Shown: positions 23,556-31,073 of the stretch, one piece after another | Position numbering within the stretch: the first letter of the stretch is position 1 | Layout of the letters: each line of letters opens with the position of its first letter | Assembly: GCA_012798315.1 (NCBI GenBank) | Contig: JAAZNL010000025.1 | Span: 1 to 42,128 of the forward strand | DNA from: a candidate division WWE3 bacterium | Lineage (GTDB): Bacteria > Patescibacteriota > WWE3 > UBA101185 > UBA10185 | Direction of reading: 5' to 3' | Length of the DNA stretch: 42,128 nucleotides | Position numbers and translations under genes: made by a program | The notes under the pieces: generated by a model | Databases searched by the model: none | What the model saw: the letters and a program-made list of their open reading frames with translations, nothing else | What the model was told of the DNA's origin: nothing

Positions 23556-25511
23556 ATGCCCGTTTTTAAGTTTGTTTTCAAAACAATATTCGGTTTTGGA
23601 TTATTAGTACTTGGTTCATATTCTACTTATGCTGCAGATATTACTGCCCCTGTAACTACACATGTAATGGATCCTTCTTCTCCTGACGGAGATAATGGTT
23701 GGTTCGTTACACCAATTAACTTTACTCTTACCGCAACAGATCTGGATAGCGGCGTCAGCCAAATAAATTACAGAATAGACGGCGGCACATGGCAGACTTT
23801 TTCTTTTGAAAATACTTTAAATTTGGCGCCTAATGCATCATTTGAAAACTATTCCGCGGGTTCATCCATATCTACAACTGATTGGGAAAAAACTACCAGT
23901 GATCCAGGTACATCTTACTCAAGAGATAACTCAACCACGCCTGCCGGCTTTGAGACTACTTCAATACGTGTCGGTTCTACATCGCCTGGCTGGCACGGGA
24001 TTAACCACGCCGCAACTTATGCGGCTGCTACACCTTTGGCTAACATGACCACAGGAATATGGGTAAAAACAGATAGCTTAACATCGACCGCTTATATCAA
24101 GGTTTATTCCGTTTCGTTAGACACGAATAATCTACCCGTTTACACTTACCTGGGTCAAAGTTCGGGAATATCAGGAACCAATGATTGGGCCAAACTTACA
24201 TACAATTTTGTGGTAACCGACCCTTTTTCTGTGGGTATTTACATAGATATCGGTTTTGACGGTTCCGGTACGGCCTGGTTTGATGCCGCCGAAATTACAT
24301 CGTCGCTTCAGACGCGCAATGTCGAATTTACCGTAGGTTCTGACAGCAGCAACCATACGGTGGAGTACTACTCTGTAGACCGCTCGGGAAACGCTGAAAC
24401 CTATAACTGCAGTACTGATGATAACTGTGTAACTTTTAAATTAGACCAAACACCTCCCGGCAATTGGCACGATTCCGGTGCTTTTAGAGGTTTACTTGGT
24501 TCTGATCATGCGTTGTATGTATATACAGTTGTTGAAGATGCTACCTCAGGCATATCCACTTTTACAGACAAATATATGTATCACACTGACGTAGAACCGG
24601 GTTTCGGCAGATTTTCAAACATTACAACCTGTTCTTCTACCTGGCAAAGCGACCAATGGGTGGTGCTAATATCGCCTCCTTTTATACCGGGTGTGCATTC
24701 AGCATATTTGTTAACGCCGAAAACCGAGTTTTGTAATAATGACTGGAAAACCTGTAAAACTGTTAGGTTTTTGGCAGAAGATTTAGCCGGTAATTCTGCC
24801 ACAAAAGACTATTGTATAAACGGTCCGTGGGTAAAATTCCGCGGCGGTGGGCTGGTCCGAAGTAACTCAGACATTAGTATGATATCTGAACCGGAGGAAG
24901 ATAACACGGATGGGGTGATAGAAGCAGAAGGCGATCTAGTTAACTTTTTCACATCAACAAAGGACTGGAAAATGATGCCCGCAGCAAGGCCTACCGAATA
25001 CGACTATGCCGGATTTAGAAACATTGTTAGAACCTCACCCACTACCAGAACTTCATTAACCACTACATCGGGTGTCTACCAAATTAATACTGACTTTGAA
25101 ATAAGTAACACGACATTACCAAATAATTTTGATTCCGCATCATTTAACCAAATTTATTTTATTAATGGAGACTTACTTATTTCAAAGAATGTCAAAGTGG
25201 CAACGGCTTCTACAGCTTTGTTTATCGTTAATGGAAAAGTCGAAATAGCCAAATCCGTCGACGAAATCGGGATAGCTGTTATGGCCGACGGCGATTTTTA
25301 TACCGCGTATGACATTGCAGAAGGCGAAGGCGCACCTACTCTAATTTTAGGCGGGATATTTTCTGCAAATAAATTTTGGTTCCAAAGAACTTTGCAAGGT
25401 ACTAACAACACAAAATATCCGTCAGAAGATTTTACATACCAGCCAAAGTATATTACTGCAATGAGAACCTATTTAGGCACAAACTCAATTCTTTGGAAAT
25501 CAGTGGAATAA
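23556..25511 (+). CDS. Large secreted surface protein with Ig-like and carbohydrate-binding-like domains
   Basis: A 651-residue exported protein. The signal peptide is residues 1-26 (cleavage near TYA-AD). An OmpL47/Ig-like module starts at about 45 (GWFVTPINFTLTATDLDSGV), is interrupted by a jelly-roll domain of about 165 residues (LAPNASFENYSAG to TAWFDAAEI) and resumes at about 255-285 (HTVEYYSVDRSGNAE). A Cys-containing Ig-like section follows with several Cys pairs that could form disulfides. The last 160 residues are repetitive beta strands (INGDLLISKNVKV, FIVNGKVEI, VMADGDFYT, LGGIFSANKFWFQRTL), resembling a domain common in CPR surface and pilus-like proteins. The ATG at 23556 gives the signal peptide; the longer upstream frame does not. 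Likely role: attachment or cell-surface display. Confidence 0.75.
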   Translation: MPVFKFVFKTIFGFGLLVLGSYSTYAADITAPVTTHVMDPSSPDGDNGWFVTPINFTLTATDLDSGVSQINYRIDGGTWQTFSFENTLNLAPNASFENYSAGSSISTTDWEKTTSDPGTSYSRDNSTTPAGFETTSIRVGSTSPGWHGINHAATYAAATPLANMTTGIWVKTDSLTSTAYIKVYSVSLDTNNLPVYTYLGQSSGISGTNDWAKLTYNFVVTDPFSVGIYIDIGFDGSGTAWFDAAEITSSLQTRNVEFTVGSDSSNHTVEYYSVDRSGNAETYNCSTDDNCVTFKLDQTPPGNWHDSGAFRGLLGSDHALYVYTVVEDATSGISTFTDKYMYHTDVEPGFGRFSNITTCSSTWQSDQWVVLISPPFIPGVHSAYLLTPKTEFCNNDWKTCKTVRFLAEDLAGNSATKDYCINGPWVKFRGGGLVRSNSDISMISEPEEDNTDGVIEAEGDLVNFFTSTKDWKMMPAARPTEYDYAGFRNIVRTSPTTRTSLTTTSGVYQINTDFEISNTTLPNNFDSASFNQIYFINGDLLISKNVKVATASTALFIVNGKVEIAKSVDEIGIAVMADGDFYTAYDIAEGEGAPTLILGGIFSANKFWFQRTLQGTNNTKYPSEDFTYQPKYITAMRTYLGTNSILWKSVE

Positions 25512-25524
25512 ACTGCGAGGTAAT

Positions 25525-26919
25525 TTACATCTTACGTTTTAGCTTAAACTTACCATCAGAAGCGTCTTCTACTATGTAGCCTTTTTCTTCTATCTGACGG
25601 CGCACCATATCTGCTTTATCCCAAATACCTGCTTTTCTGTATTCCCCACGCGTCTTTGCCAGATTAACCACATCCTGAGGTATTTCGTAACCAACATAGT
25701 TCTCAAGATTAAGCCCCAAAACTGCATCCATTTTTATAGCTGTGGCGATTTTAACCGGCTCGGGCAAATTACTCTTTAACGTATCCCACAATACTGCTAA
25801 CGCTTCCGGAATATTAAAGTCATTATTTACCGCCTGAATGAACAGTGAAAGGTGCCTTTCTGAAGGGCTGGCGTCTTCACTTTCTTTATATCCGGCTAAT
25901 ATGTCATATAACTTGTGAAGAGAATTTTGCGCTCCGAGTAAAGCTTCCCATGTAAAGTTTAATGTACTTCGGTAATGCGCTGACAGATAAAAATATCTCA
26001 AAGCCATTGCGTCATAACCTTTGTTTTCTATATCGACAACGGTAAACGCATTTCCTAAACTTTTACCCATACGTCCCCCGTCCACCTGCAAAAATGCGCC
26101 ATGCATCCAATAATTTACGAATTTTTTACCGGTCGCGCACTCGCTTTGCGCTATTTCGTTTTGGTGATGAATCATTCGCAGATCTTCTCCGCCCAAATGA
26201 ATGTCTATTGTCTCTCCTAATTCTTTCATGGCCATTGCAGAACACTCAAGATGCCATCCGGGGAATCCGATACCCCATGGGGAATCCCATTCCTGCCAAC
26301 GTTTAGTATCAGTAGGCGAAAATTTCCATAATGCAAAATCTGTCGGATTCTTTTTTTCAGGGTTAGGTTCGACCCGCGCGCCTTCTTTTATGCTTTCAGC
26401 CGATAAACCTGATAAAGCTCCGTATTCTTCGAATTTAGATGTGTCAAAATATATACCGTCCGAAGTCCTATATGTAAAACCCTGACGCTCAAGTGCACGT
26501 ACCAAATCTAATTGTTCGTGTATATACTCGGTAGCCCGTGTAAATTTAAAAGGTCTGATCAGGTTTAATTTATCGTATCCTTTGAGAAAATCGTTTATGT
26601 AGTAATCCGCAATTTCCCTGGCACTTCTGCCTTCTTTCTCAGCGGCAGCTTCAAGACGGTCATCCCCTACATCAGCATCACCGGCGTTATCCCCGGTTAA
26701 ATGACCAACATCGGTATAATTCATAATGTATTTAACTTTGAAACCGTTAAAAGCAAAAACACGGTTAACAATATCCCCCAGGGTATATGTCCTATAATTT
26801 CCAATCGTAACGTAATCGTAAACAGTAGGTCCGCACAGATACATTAAGACCATATCCGGCTTCATAGGTTTAAAATCCTCTACCTGCTTACTTAGTGAGT
26901 TATAAATCCTTATTGCCAT
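25525..26919 (-). CDS. cysS: Cysteinyl-tRNA synthetase
   Basis: Class I synthetase charging tRNA-Cys; 464 residues, normal size. LCGPTVYDY carries the first zinc cysteine (C29), and WHLECSAMAM and HHQNEIAQSE supply the others. The HIGH signature reads TIGN (38-41), so its first His is Thr, and KMSKS reads RMGKS in GGRMGKSLGN. VGHLTGDNAGDAD and EKEGRSAREIADYY are familiar from CPR-type CysRS as I remember them. A TAAAAT box lies 6 bases before the ATG, inside the end of recR, so cysS probably has its own leaderless start. It converges on the surface protein gene with a 13-bp gap. Confidence 0.95.
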   Translation of the reverse strand: MAIRIYNSLSKQVEDFKPMKPDMVLMYLCGPTVYDYVTIGNYRTYTLGDIVNRVFAFNGFKVKYIMNYTDVGHLTGDNAGDADVGDDRLEAAAEKEGRSAREIADYYINDFLKGYDKLNLIRPFKFTRATEYIHEQLDLVRALERQGFTYRTSDGIYFDTSKFEEYGALSGLSAESIKEGARVEPNPEKKNPTDFALWKFSPTDTKRWQEWDSPWGIGFPGWHLECSAMAMKELGETIDIHLGGEDLRMIHHQNEIAQSECATGKKFVNYWMHGAFLQVDGGRMGKSLGNAFTVVDIENKGYDAMALRYFYLSAHYRSTLNFTWEALLGAQNSLHKLYDILAGYKESEDASPSERHLSLFIQAVNNDFNIPEALAVLWDTLKSNLPEPVKIATAIKMDAVLGLNLENYVGYEIPQDVVNLAKTRGEYRKAGIWDKADMVRRQIEEKGYIVEDASDGKFKLKRKM

Positions 26920-26925
26920 GAGTGT

Positions 26926-26931
26926 ATTTTA
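26926..26931 (-). promoter_or_regulatory. Putative -10 box for leaderless cysS
   Basis: TAAAAT on the minus strand lies exactly 6 bases before the ATG, in the 20-base gap after recR. The matching -35 would fall within recR. Confidence 0.5.
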
Positions 26932-26939
26932 TCACACCG

Positions 26940-27554
26940 TTAAAATTGTGATCTGCCATCCAAAGCACGGGAAAGTGTAATATCGTCTGCGTATTCTATA
27001 TCGCCTCCAACCGGCAATCCGCGGGCTATACGGGATATTTTTAATATATCTTCACCCAGCCCTGACTCTCTTAACATTTTTGATATATACATAGCCGTGG
27101 CCTCACCTTCCATACTTGTATTAGTTGCCAATATTACTTCTACATGTTCGTCTGACATTGCTAACACACGATCTTTTAGTTCTCGGACAAACAATTCTTC
27201 GGGTCCTATATTGTTTAGAGGATCTATAATTCCATGAAGAACGTGATAAACCCCTTTAAAACCCGTCTTTTCTATTGCAAACGCATCTAGCGGGTTGGAA
27301 ACTACCAAAATTACGTTTTTTTCTCTCGAGGAATCTGAACAAACTGAACACATATTGTTTTCTGACACATTGTGACATACTTCGCACAATTTTGTGCCTT
27401 TTTTTAAATTCACCAGCGAATCGGCAAATTTCTGTAGTTCTTCTTCGGGAAAATGCAAAAGGTAAAAAGTCAATCTTTGTGCAGTCTTTGGGCCAATTCC
27501 GGGTAAACGTTCGAATGATTCTATGAGTTTAAGTATTGGTGTCGGTATTTTCAC
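26940..27554 (-). CDS. recR: Recombination protein RecR
   Basis: RecR works with RecO and RecF to load RecA at gaps. The 204-residue protein has the helix-hairpin-helix (FERLPGIGPKTAQRL), a four-Cys zinc site (CEVCHNVSENNMCSVC), a Toprim domain (LVVSNPLDAFAIEKTG, LATNTSMEGEATAMYI) and the C-terminal GLPVGGDIEYADDITL. The start codon is GTG at 27554, with TAGAAT 6 bases upstream. It follows dnaX by 29 bases; the ybaB gene usually found between them is missing. Confidence 0.96.
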   Translation of the reverse strand: MKIPTPILKLIESFERLPGIGPKTAQRLTFYLLHFPEEELQKFADSLVNLKKGTKLCEVCHNVSENNMCSVCSDSSREKNVILVVSNPLDAFAIEKTGFKGVYHVLHGIIDPLNNIGPEELFVRELKDRVLAMSDEHVEVILATNTSMEGEATAMYISKMLRESGLGEDILKISRIARGLPVGGDIEYADDITLSRALDGRSQF

Positions 27555-27560
27555 TACGTA

Positions 27561-27566
27561 ATTCTA
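27561..27566 (-). promoter_or_regulatory. Putative -10 box for leaderless recR (GTG start)
   Basis: TAGAAT on the minus strand, 6 bases before the GTG, in the dnaX-recR gap. The -35 is poor. Confidence 0.4.
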
Positions 27567-27583
27567 TTAAAAATAACAAAAAT

Positions 27584-29209
27584 TTAAAGTGGTAGTCCCC
27601 CGTCGAGCATAGAAAGTACTTTATCGCGGTCAAATTTTTCACCACCGGGTACTACAATGTTATGATCTGTTAAAACTCCCACTTCCCTATCAGACAGGTG
27701 TTTAGGCTTATTATTCGATAGCTCGCATTTAATACTAAGAGGAATTCCAAACAACTCAGCTAAAGCTTTCTCAACTATCACCCTGTTTTTGTTAGATTCC
27801 AAACGCTCTTTATGAAAGGAATAATACACCTCGATTAATATAAATTTGCCGTTTACTGCAAAAGGCTTACCAGCCTTTAGTAAAGCTTGAACCGTACTGT
27901 TTAGCTCCTTTACTTTATTTAAAATATCGTTCCATTTCTCATTTATTTGGTCAAGTGTAAACAATGCATTTTCTACAACTTCAACTTTTTCTGCTTTCTT
28001 AGATTCCTTGTCCGATTCCTTATACCCCTTGTCCGCGGAAGAAAGTTTTTCCGAAGAGACCTTAAATGCTTTGGTTGTAGAGCCGCCGGAAATTACAGGG
28101 TTTGGCGAACCGGGATCTGACGGTTTGGCTTCCGGCGCAAAAACCGTAGAATTTCCCTGTTGACCAATAATATTTAAAACGGCTATTTCCAGAGGTAATT
28201 GAGGCAAATATGCCATTTTTATTTGAGCGTGTGCCAACGATACCTGTTCCACTACAAAAACTAACCATGGGATATCGATACTTTCCATCAGCTTTTTGTC
28301 CTCAAACAACTCTTCAGGAAAATCCAACATATCAATACTGAAACCGGATTTTAATAACAACATGGATCTGACATAACGAAGAAGTTCGCCGACCCAAACA
28401 TATAAATCAATACCATCGTCAAAAGTCGAATCGACAATGTTCAAACTGTCCTTAGTATTTTTATCCCAAAGGCTTTTTACAAAATCCTCCATTGAATGCT
28501 TAGATGTCAGACTGATTAAGCTGTCTACACTAACTTCTCCTTCAACAACCTGTTGTAGTAAAGTCTCGGCATCCCGAAATCCTCCCACGGATGCCCGGGA
28601 AATTTTCTCCAGGTCTTCCCTGGATATTTTCGCTTTTTCGGACTTTGCAATTTTCGAAAGCTTTTCAACTAATTGAGCCGTGGTTGCCCGTTTAAATTTG
28701 AACATCTGACAACGTGATTTAATTGTTTCCGGAACTTTATGCAACTCTGTTGTACATAGAATAAACACGGTATTTTTGGGGGGTTCTTCTAACGTCTTTA
28801 AAAGCGCGTTAAACGCTTCCATGGTTAACATATGTACTTCATCTATAATGTAAACCTTGACCTTTCCGATGGCCGGTGCGAGTTTAATACGATCTTTAAG
28901 ATCTCTAATGTCGTCTATACCCCGGTTACTTGCCGCATCAATTTCATGGAGATCTATAAAGCTTCCTTCCTTAATGGCCATACATACAGAACACTCCCCA
29001 CACGGATCACCTTGTTTATCAACTTTTTCGCAGTTTAATGCTTTCGCAAGGATTCTGGCGGTCGATGTTTTACCCGTGCCTCTGGGACCTACGAAAAGGT
29101 ATGCATGAACGGTTTTACCTGTAGCTACCTGTTTTGATATAGCTTCAGCAACTTCATTTGGCCTAGCTATTTCGCTGAATTTTTGAGGTCGGTATTTTGT
29201 ATAGTACAT
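27584..29209 (-). CDS. dnaX: DNA polymerase III subunit tau/gamma
   Basis: Clamp-loader ATPase of the replisome, 541 residues from the ATG at 29209 (MYYTKYRPQKFSEI, the family start); the open frame extends 21 codons upstream without support. Walker A is VGPRGTGKTSTA (about 39-50), the zinc cysteines lie in CGECSVC, Walker B/DEVH is YIIDEVHMLT and the arginine-finger motif is TIKSRCQMF. The clamp-loader collar follows, then a linker at about 370-430 rich in Ser/Lys and a C-terminal domain. No slippery A-run was noticed that would force a short gamma form. Divergent from the 67-aa ORF, with recR downstream. Confidence 0.96.
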   Translation of the reverse strand: MYYTKYRPQKFSEIARPNEVAEAISKQVATGKTVHAYLFVGPRGTGKTSTARILAKALNCEKVDKQGDPCGECSVCMAIKEGSFIDLHEIDAASNRGIDDIRDLKDRIKLAPAIGKVKVYIIDEVHMLTMEAFNALLKTLEEPPKNTVFILCTTELHKVPETIKSRCQMFKFKRATTAQLVEKLSKIAKSEKAKISREDLEKISRASVGGFRDAETLLQQVVEGEVSVDSLISLTSKHSMEDFVKSLWDKNTKDSLNIVDSTFDDGIDLYVWVGELLRYVRSMLLLKSGFSIDMLDFPEELFEDKKLMESIDIPWLVFVVEQVSLAHAQIKMAYLPQLPLEIAVLNIIGQQGNSTVFAPEAKPSDPGSPNPVISGGSTTKAFKVSSEKLSSADKGYKESDKESKKAEKVEVVENALFTLDQINEKWNDILNKVKELNSTVQALLKAGKPFAVNGKFILIEVYYSFHKERLESNKNRVIVEKALAELFGIPLSIKCELSNNKPKHLSDREVGVLTDHNIVVPGGEKFDRDKVLSMLDGGLPL

Positions 29210-29257
29210 AGGGAACTTGCTAAAAACTCTTATCACAATTAGTATACATAGCATCGG

Positions 29258-29286
29258 TCGACAATCAACCAACTTGCGTGTCTATT
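29258..29286 (+). promoter_or_regulatory. Candidate promoter of the 67-aa ORF
   Basis: TCGACA (29258-29263), 17-bp spacer, TCTATT (29281-29286). Transcription would start near 29293, giving a leader of about 25 nt that contains a strong Shine-Dalgarno. Confidence 0.4.
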
Positions 29287-29317
29287 TTGATAAGCTCAAA
29301 CCCAAAGGGAGGGACAA

Positions 29318-29521
29318 ATGACGACTAAAGGCCAAACTTTCAATTTGGAGGAGTGTGATAGTATCGGGCCTCAATGGGATGCTCTGACTGAAATTCAACG
29401 TCTCGCGCAGCTTGAACAGTTGCAGATCCCGGGCAAAGTTCGTTATTGGAGTCAGCTTACACACGAGGAACGGCGAAAGATCTACAATGCGTGGCGAAAA
29501 TGGGGAGCCCGGTGCGAATAA
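29318..29521 (+). CDS. Orphan 67-residue protein in a self-contained cassette
   Basis: A 67-residue soluble, mostly helical protein (LTEIQRLAQLEQLQI, LTHEERRKIYNAWRKWGA) that I do not recognise. It has a strong GGGAGGG Shine-Dalgarno 4 bases before the ATG, unlike most unit-leading genes here. By my count its body is about 51% G+C, with lines of 47, 52 and 55%, against roughly 40% in the neighbours. A rho-independent terminator lies just downstream, inside the end of pth. Lying alone on the plus strand between dnaX and pth, it looks like a small inserted gene. A regulatory or DNA/RNA-binding role is only a guess from its Trp/Arg-rich helix. Confidence 0.65.
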   Translation: MTTKGQTFNLEECDSIGPQWDALTEIQRLAQLEQLQIPGKVRYWSQLTHEERRKIYNAWRKWGARCE

Positions 29522-29543
29522 CACCTGCTACTCTATGATTCAG

Positions 29544-29590
29544 AAAGCGGAGATTTAAGGTAAAACCTTGATTTCCGCTTTAATTTTTTT
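29544..29590 (+). terminator. Terminator of the 67-aa ORF, inside the end of pth
   Basis: AAAGCGGA (29544-29551) pairs with TCCGCTTT (29574-29581), and an inner stem AAGGT/ACCTT (29557-29561, 29565-29569) caps it. A seven-T run follows at 29584-29590. The right half lies in the last codons of the opposite-strand pth gene, whose stop is at 29555. Confidence 0.8.
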
Positions 29591-30049
29591 CAACTCTTCG
29601 TCAGTAAAATTCATAAGGACCCAAATATCTGTAGGAATATTCGTGTCCGGAGATCTGCCTATACCTATCCTAAACCGCCAAAAATTATTTGTGCCAAGCT
29701 TTTGGATAATATCCTCAACTCCCCTGTGTCCCGCGGAACTGGCAGATTTCTGGTGTTTTACACGGCCGAATTCCAGATCCACATCATCGTTTATTACTGT
29801 AATATCTTCAGGTTCAGTTTTATAAAAACTCGCTACCGCAGAAACAACACTTCCGGAATTATTCATAAAGTTTTGTGGTTTAATGTAGATCGTGTCTTCA
29901 AACAAAATTTTTTCGCATTTGAGCTTTTTGTCTATTTCCCAACCCAAACCGTGGTTGTTAGCAAATTCGTCTAATAGAATGAAACCTATATTGTGTCTGT
30001 TTTTTTGATATTTTTCCCCCGGATTGCCAAGGCCTACTACCATTTTCAT
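29555..30049 (-). CDS. pth: Peptidyl-tRNA hydrolase
   Basis: Releases peptides from tRNAs that fall off the ribosome. GLGNPGEKYQKNRHNIGF holds the catalytic N9 and H19; INDDVDLEFGRVKHQKSAS and SAGHRGVEDI follow. The protein has 164 residues, some 20-30 fewer than usual, mostly at the C-terminus. It is the last gene of rpsU-yqeY-ybeY-pth, 3 bases after ybeY. A second ATG lies two codons in (30043), so the exact start is uncertain by two residues. Confidence 0.95.
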   Translation of the reverse strand: MKMVVGLGNPGEKYQKNRHNIGFILLDEFANNHGLGWEIDKKLKCEKILFEDTIYIKPQNFMNNSGSVVSAVASFYKTEPEDITVINDDVDLEFGRVKHQKSASSAGHRGVEDIIQKLGTNNFWRFRIGIGRSPDTNIPTDIWVLMNFTDEELKKIKAEIKVLP

Positions 30050-30052
30050 AGT

Positions 30053-30358
30053 TTAATGATCGTCTCCATCGTGATGAACCCCAAGTAAATGCAAAATACC
30101 ATGTCCTGCAAGTTCGGAAATTTCCTGCTCAACATTATTTCCAAATTCTGCGGCCTGACGCGAGGCTTGTTCTTTATTTACAATAACATCGCCCAAATAA
30201 AAAGTTCCGTCCTCCAGTTCTTCGTTTATGTTGAATGAAAGTACATCAGTAGCGTACTCCTTATTGCGGTACTTTTTGTTTAATTTGGCAATTTCCTTAT
30301 CGTCAGAAATATACACGGAAATATGAATCTTTTTACCGTTAAGATCCTTTAGGATCAT
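30053..30358 (-). CDS. ybeY: Short endoribonuclease YbeY
   Basis: Metal-dependent RNase for 16S rRNA maturation and ribosome quality control. YRNKEYATDVLSFNINEE and the zinc motif HGILHLLGVHHDGDDH identify it; all three metal histidines of H-x3-H-x5-H are present, with the usual D before the third replaced by H. The protein has only 101 residues versus about 150, trimmed at both ends. Its ATG overlaps the yqeY stop by 4 bases. Confidence 0.92.
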   Translation of the reverse strand: MILKDLNGKKIHISVYISDDKEIAKLNKKYRNKEYATDVLSFNINEELEDGTFYLGDVIVNKEQASRQAAEFGNNVEQEISELAGHGILHLLGVHHDGDDH

Positions 30359-30666
30359 ATTTGTACTTGAAGTTCTTCCGGAAACAATTTAACAAGATCC
30401 TTAAGAATAGCTAATTCTGCTTCCTCTGACGCCACAACACTATCTCTGTCTGCTTTTTTTGCCAATTCTATTGATTCATTCTTTTGCTTAATTATTTTCT
30501 TAAGTACCCTAAAAATCACTTCATCCGTTAACTCTTGTTTTTGCGGCCTAAGTTCTATTTCTTTGTTCTGAATCTGCGATATGAAATACCTCAACACCCC
30601 AAGCCTGGGCATATCCTTTGACTTGAGGTAATCGGTCTGCATTGTTTTTAATTGTTCTAATATCAC
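30355..30666 (-). CDS. yqeY: YqeY/GatB-like domain protein
   Basis: A 103-residue helical protein related to the tail domain of GatB and GatE amidotransferases. It keeps the LGVLRYFISQIQNKEIELR start, VLKKIIKQKNESIELAKKADR, and the acidic/hydrophobic end EEAELAILKDLVKLFPEEL. Standard YqeY is about 150 residues, so the C-terminal helix bundle is missing or reduced. The start codon is GTG at 30666 in a GTGA overlap with rpsU; rpsU-yqeY adjacency is common in bacteria. It may act in tRNA-related quality control. Confidence 0.88.
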   Translation of the reverse strand: MILEQLKTMQTDYLKSKDMPRLGVLRYFISQIQNKEIELRPQKQELTDEVIFRVLKKIIKQKNESIELAKKADRDSVVASEEAELAILKDLVKLFPEELQVQI

Positions 30667-30854
30667 TGGTGTGTCCTCTCGAAATAAAGCTTTTTAGCTA
30701 AATCCTTAGCTTTTTGTCTTTTCAATTCACTAGGTTTTCTATAGTGTTCTCTGTCTTTAATTTCCTGCAAAATACCTGCGCGTAAAACTTCCTTGTTAAA
30801 TCTGCGTAAGGCTTGGTCGAGACTTTCACCAATTCTGACTTTTATCTTTGTCAT
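30663..30854 (-). CDS. rpsU: Ribosomal protein bS21
   Basis: A 63-residue bS21 of the small-subunit platform near the anti-Shine-Dalgarno. MTKIKVRIGESLDQALRRFNKEV and the basic helix HYRKPSELKRQKAKDLAKK match the family. The ATG at 30854 gives the normal N-terminus. An ATG 11 codons earlier (30887) lies 8 bases after a -10-like box and could be used in a leaderless message, adding MRIAYFSTKSD. First gene of the rpsU-yqeY-ybeY-pth unit. Confidence 0.92.
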   Translation of the reverse strand: MTKIKVRIGESLDQALRRFNKEVLRAGILQEIKDREHYRKPSELKRQKAKDLAKKLYFERTHQ

Positions 30855-30895
30855 ATCTGACTTAGTTGAAAAATAAGCAATCCGCATTAGCGACT

Positions 30896-30924
30896 GCTAT
30901 CATTCATATAGTCCTAAGTGTCAA
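30896..30924 (-). promoter_or_regulatory. Promoter of rpsU-yqeY-ybeY-pth
   Basis: On the minus strand: consensus -35 TTGACA (30919-30924), 17-bp spacer, weak -10 GATAGC (30896-30901). The predicted start is near 30888, next to the upstream ATG of rpsU. The remaining gap up to 31073 shows no further gene. Confidence 0.5.
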
Positions 30925-31073
30925 ACACCTCCCAACTAAATAAAAACTATTTCAGTTCCGTACTTAACATAGTAAGTATAAATCCAAATGCAAATTTTAT
31001 CAAAAATGACAATAAGGGCAATAACTTGTTAATACGGTGCGATTATTTAGGAGCGTGAAAATGAGTCAAAAAT

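Noticed and set aside
29210-29554. SRP RNA or other structural RNA between dnaX and pth
   Set aside because: The stretch is better explained by a coding frame with Shine-Dalgarno and terminator; no SRP Alu or helix 8 words were seen.
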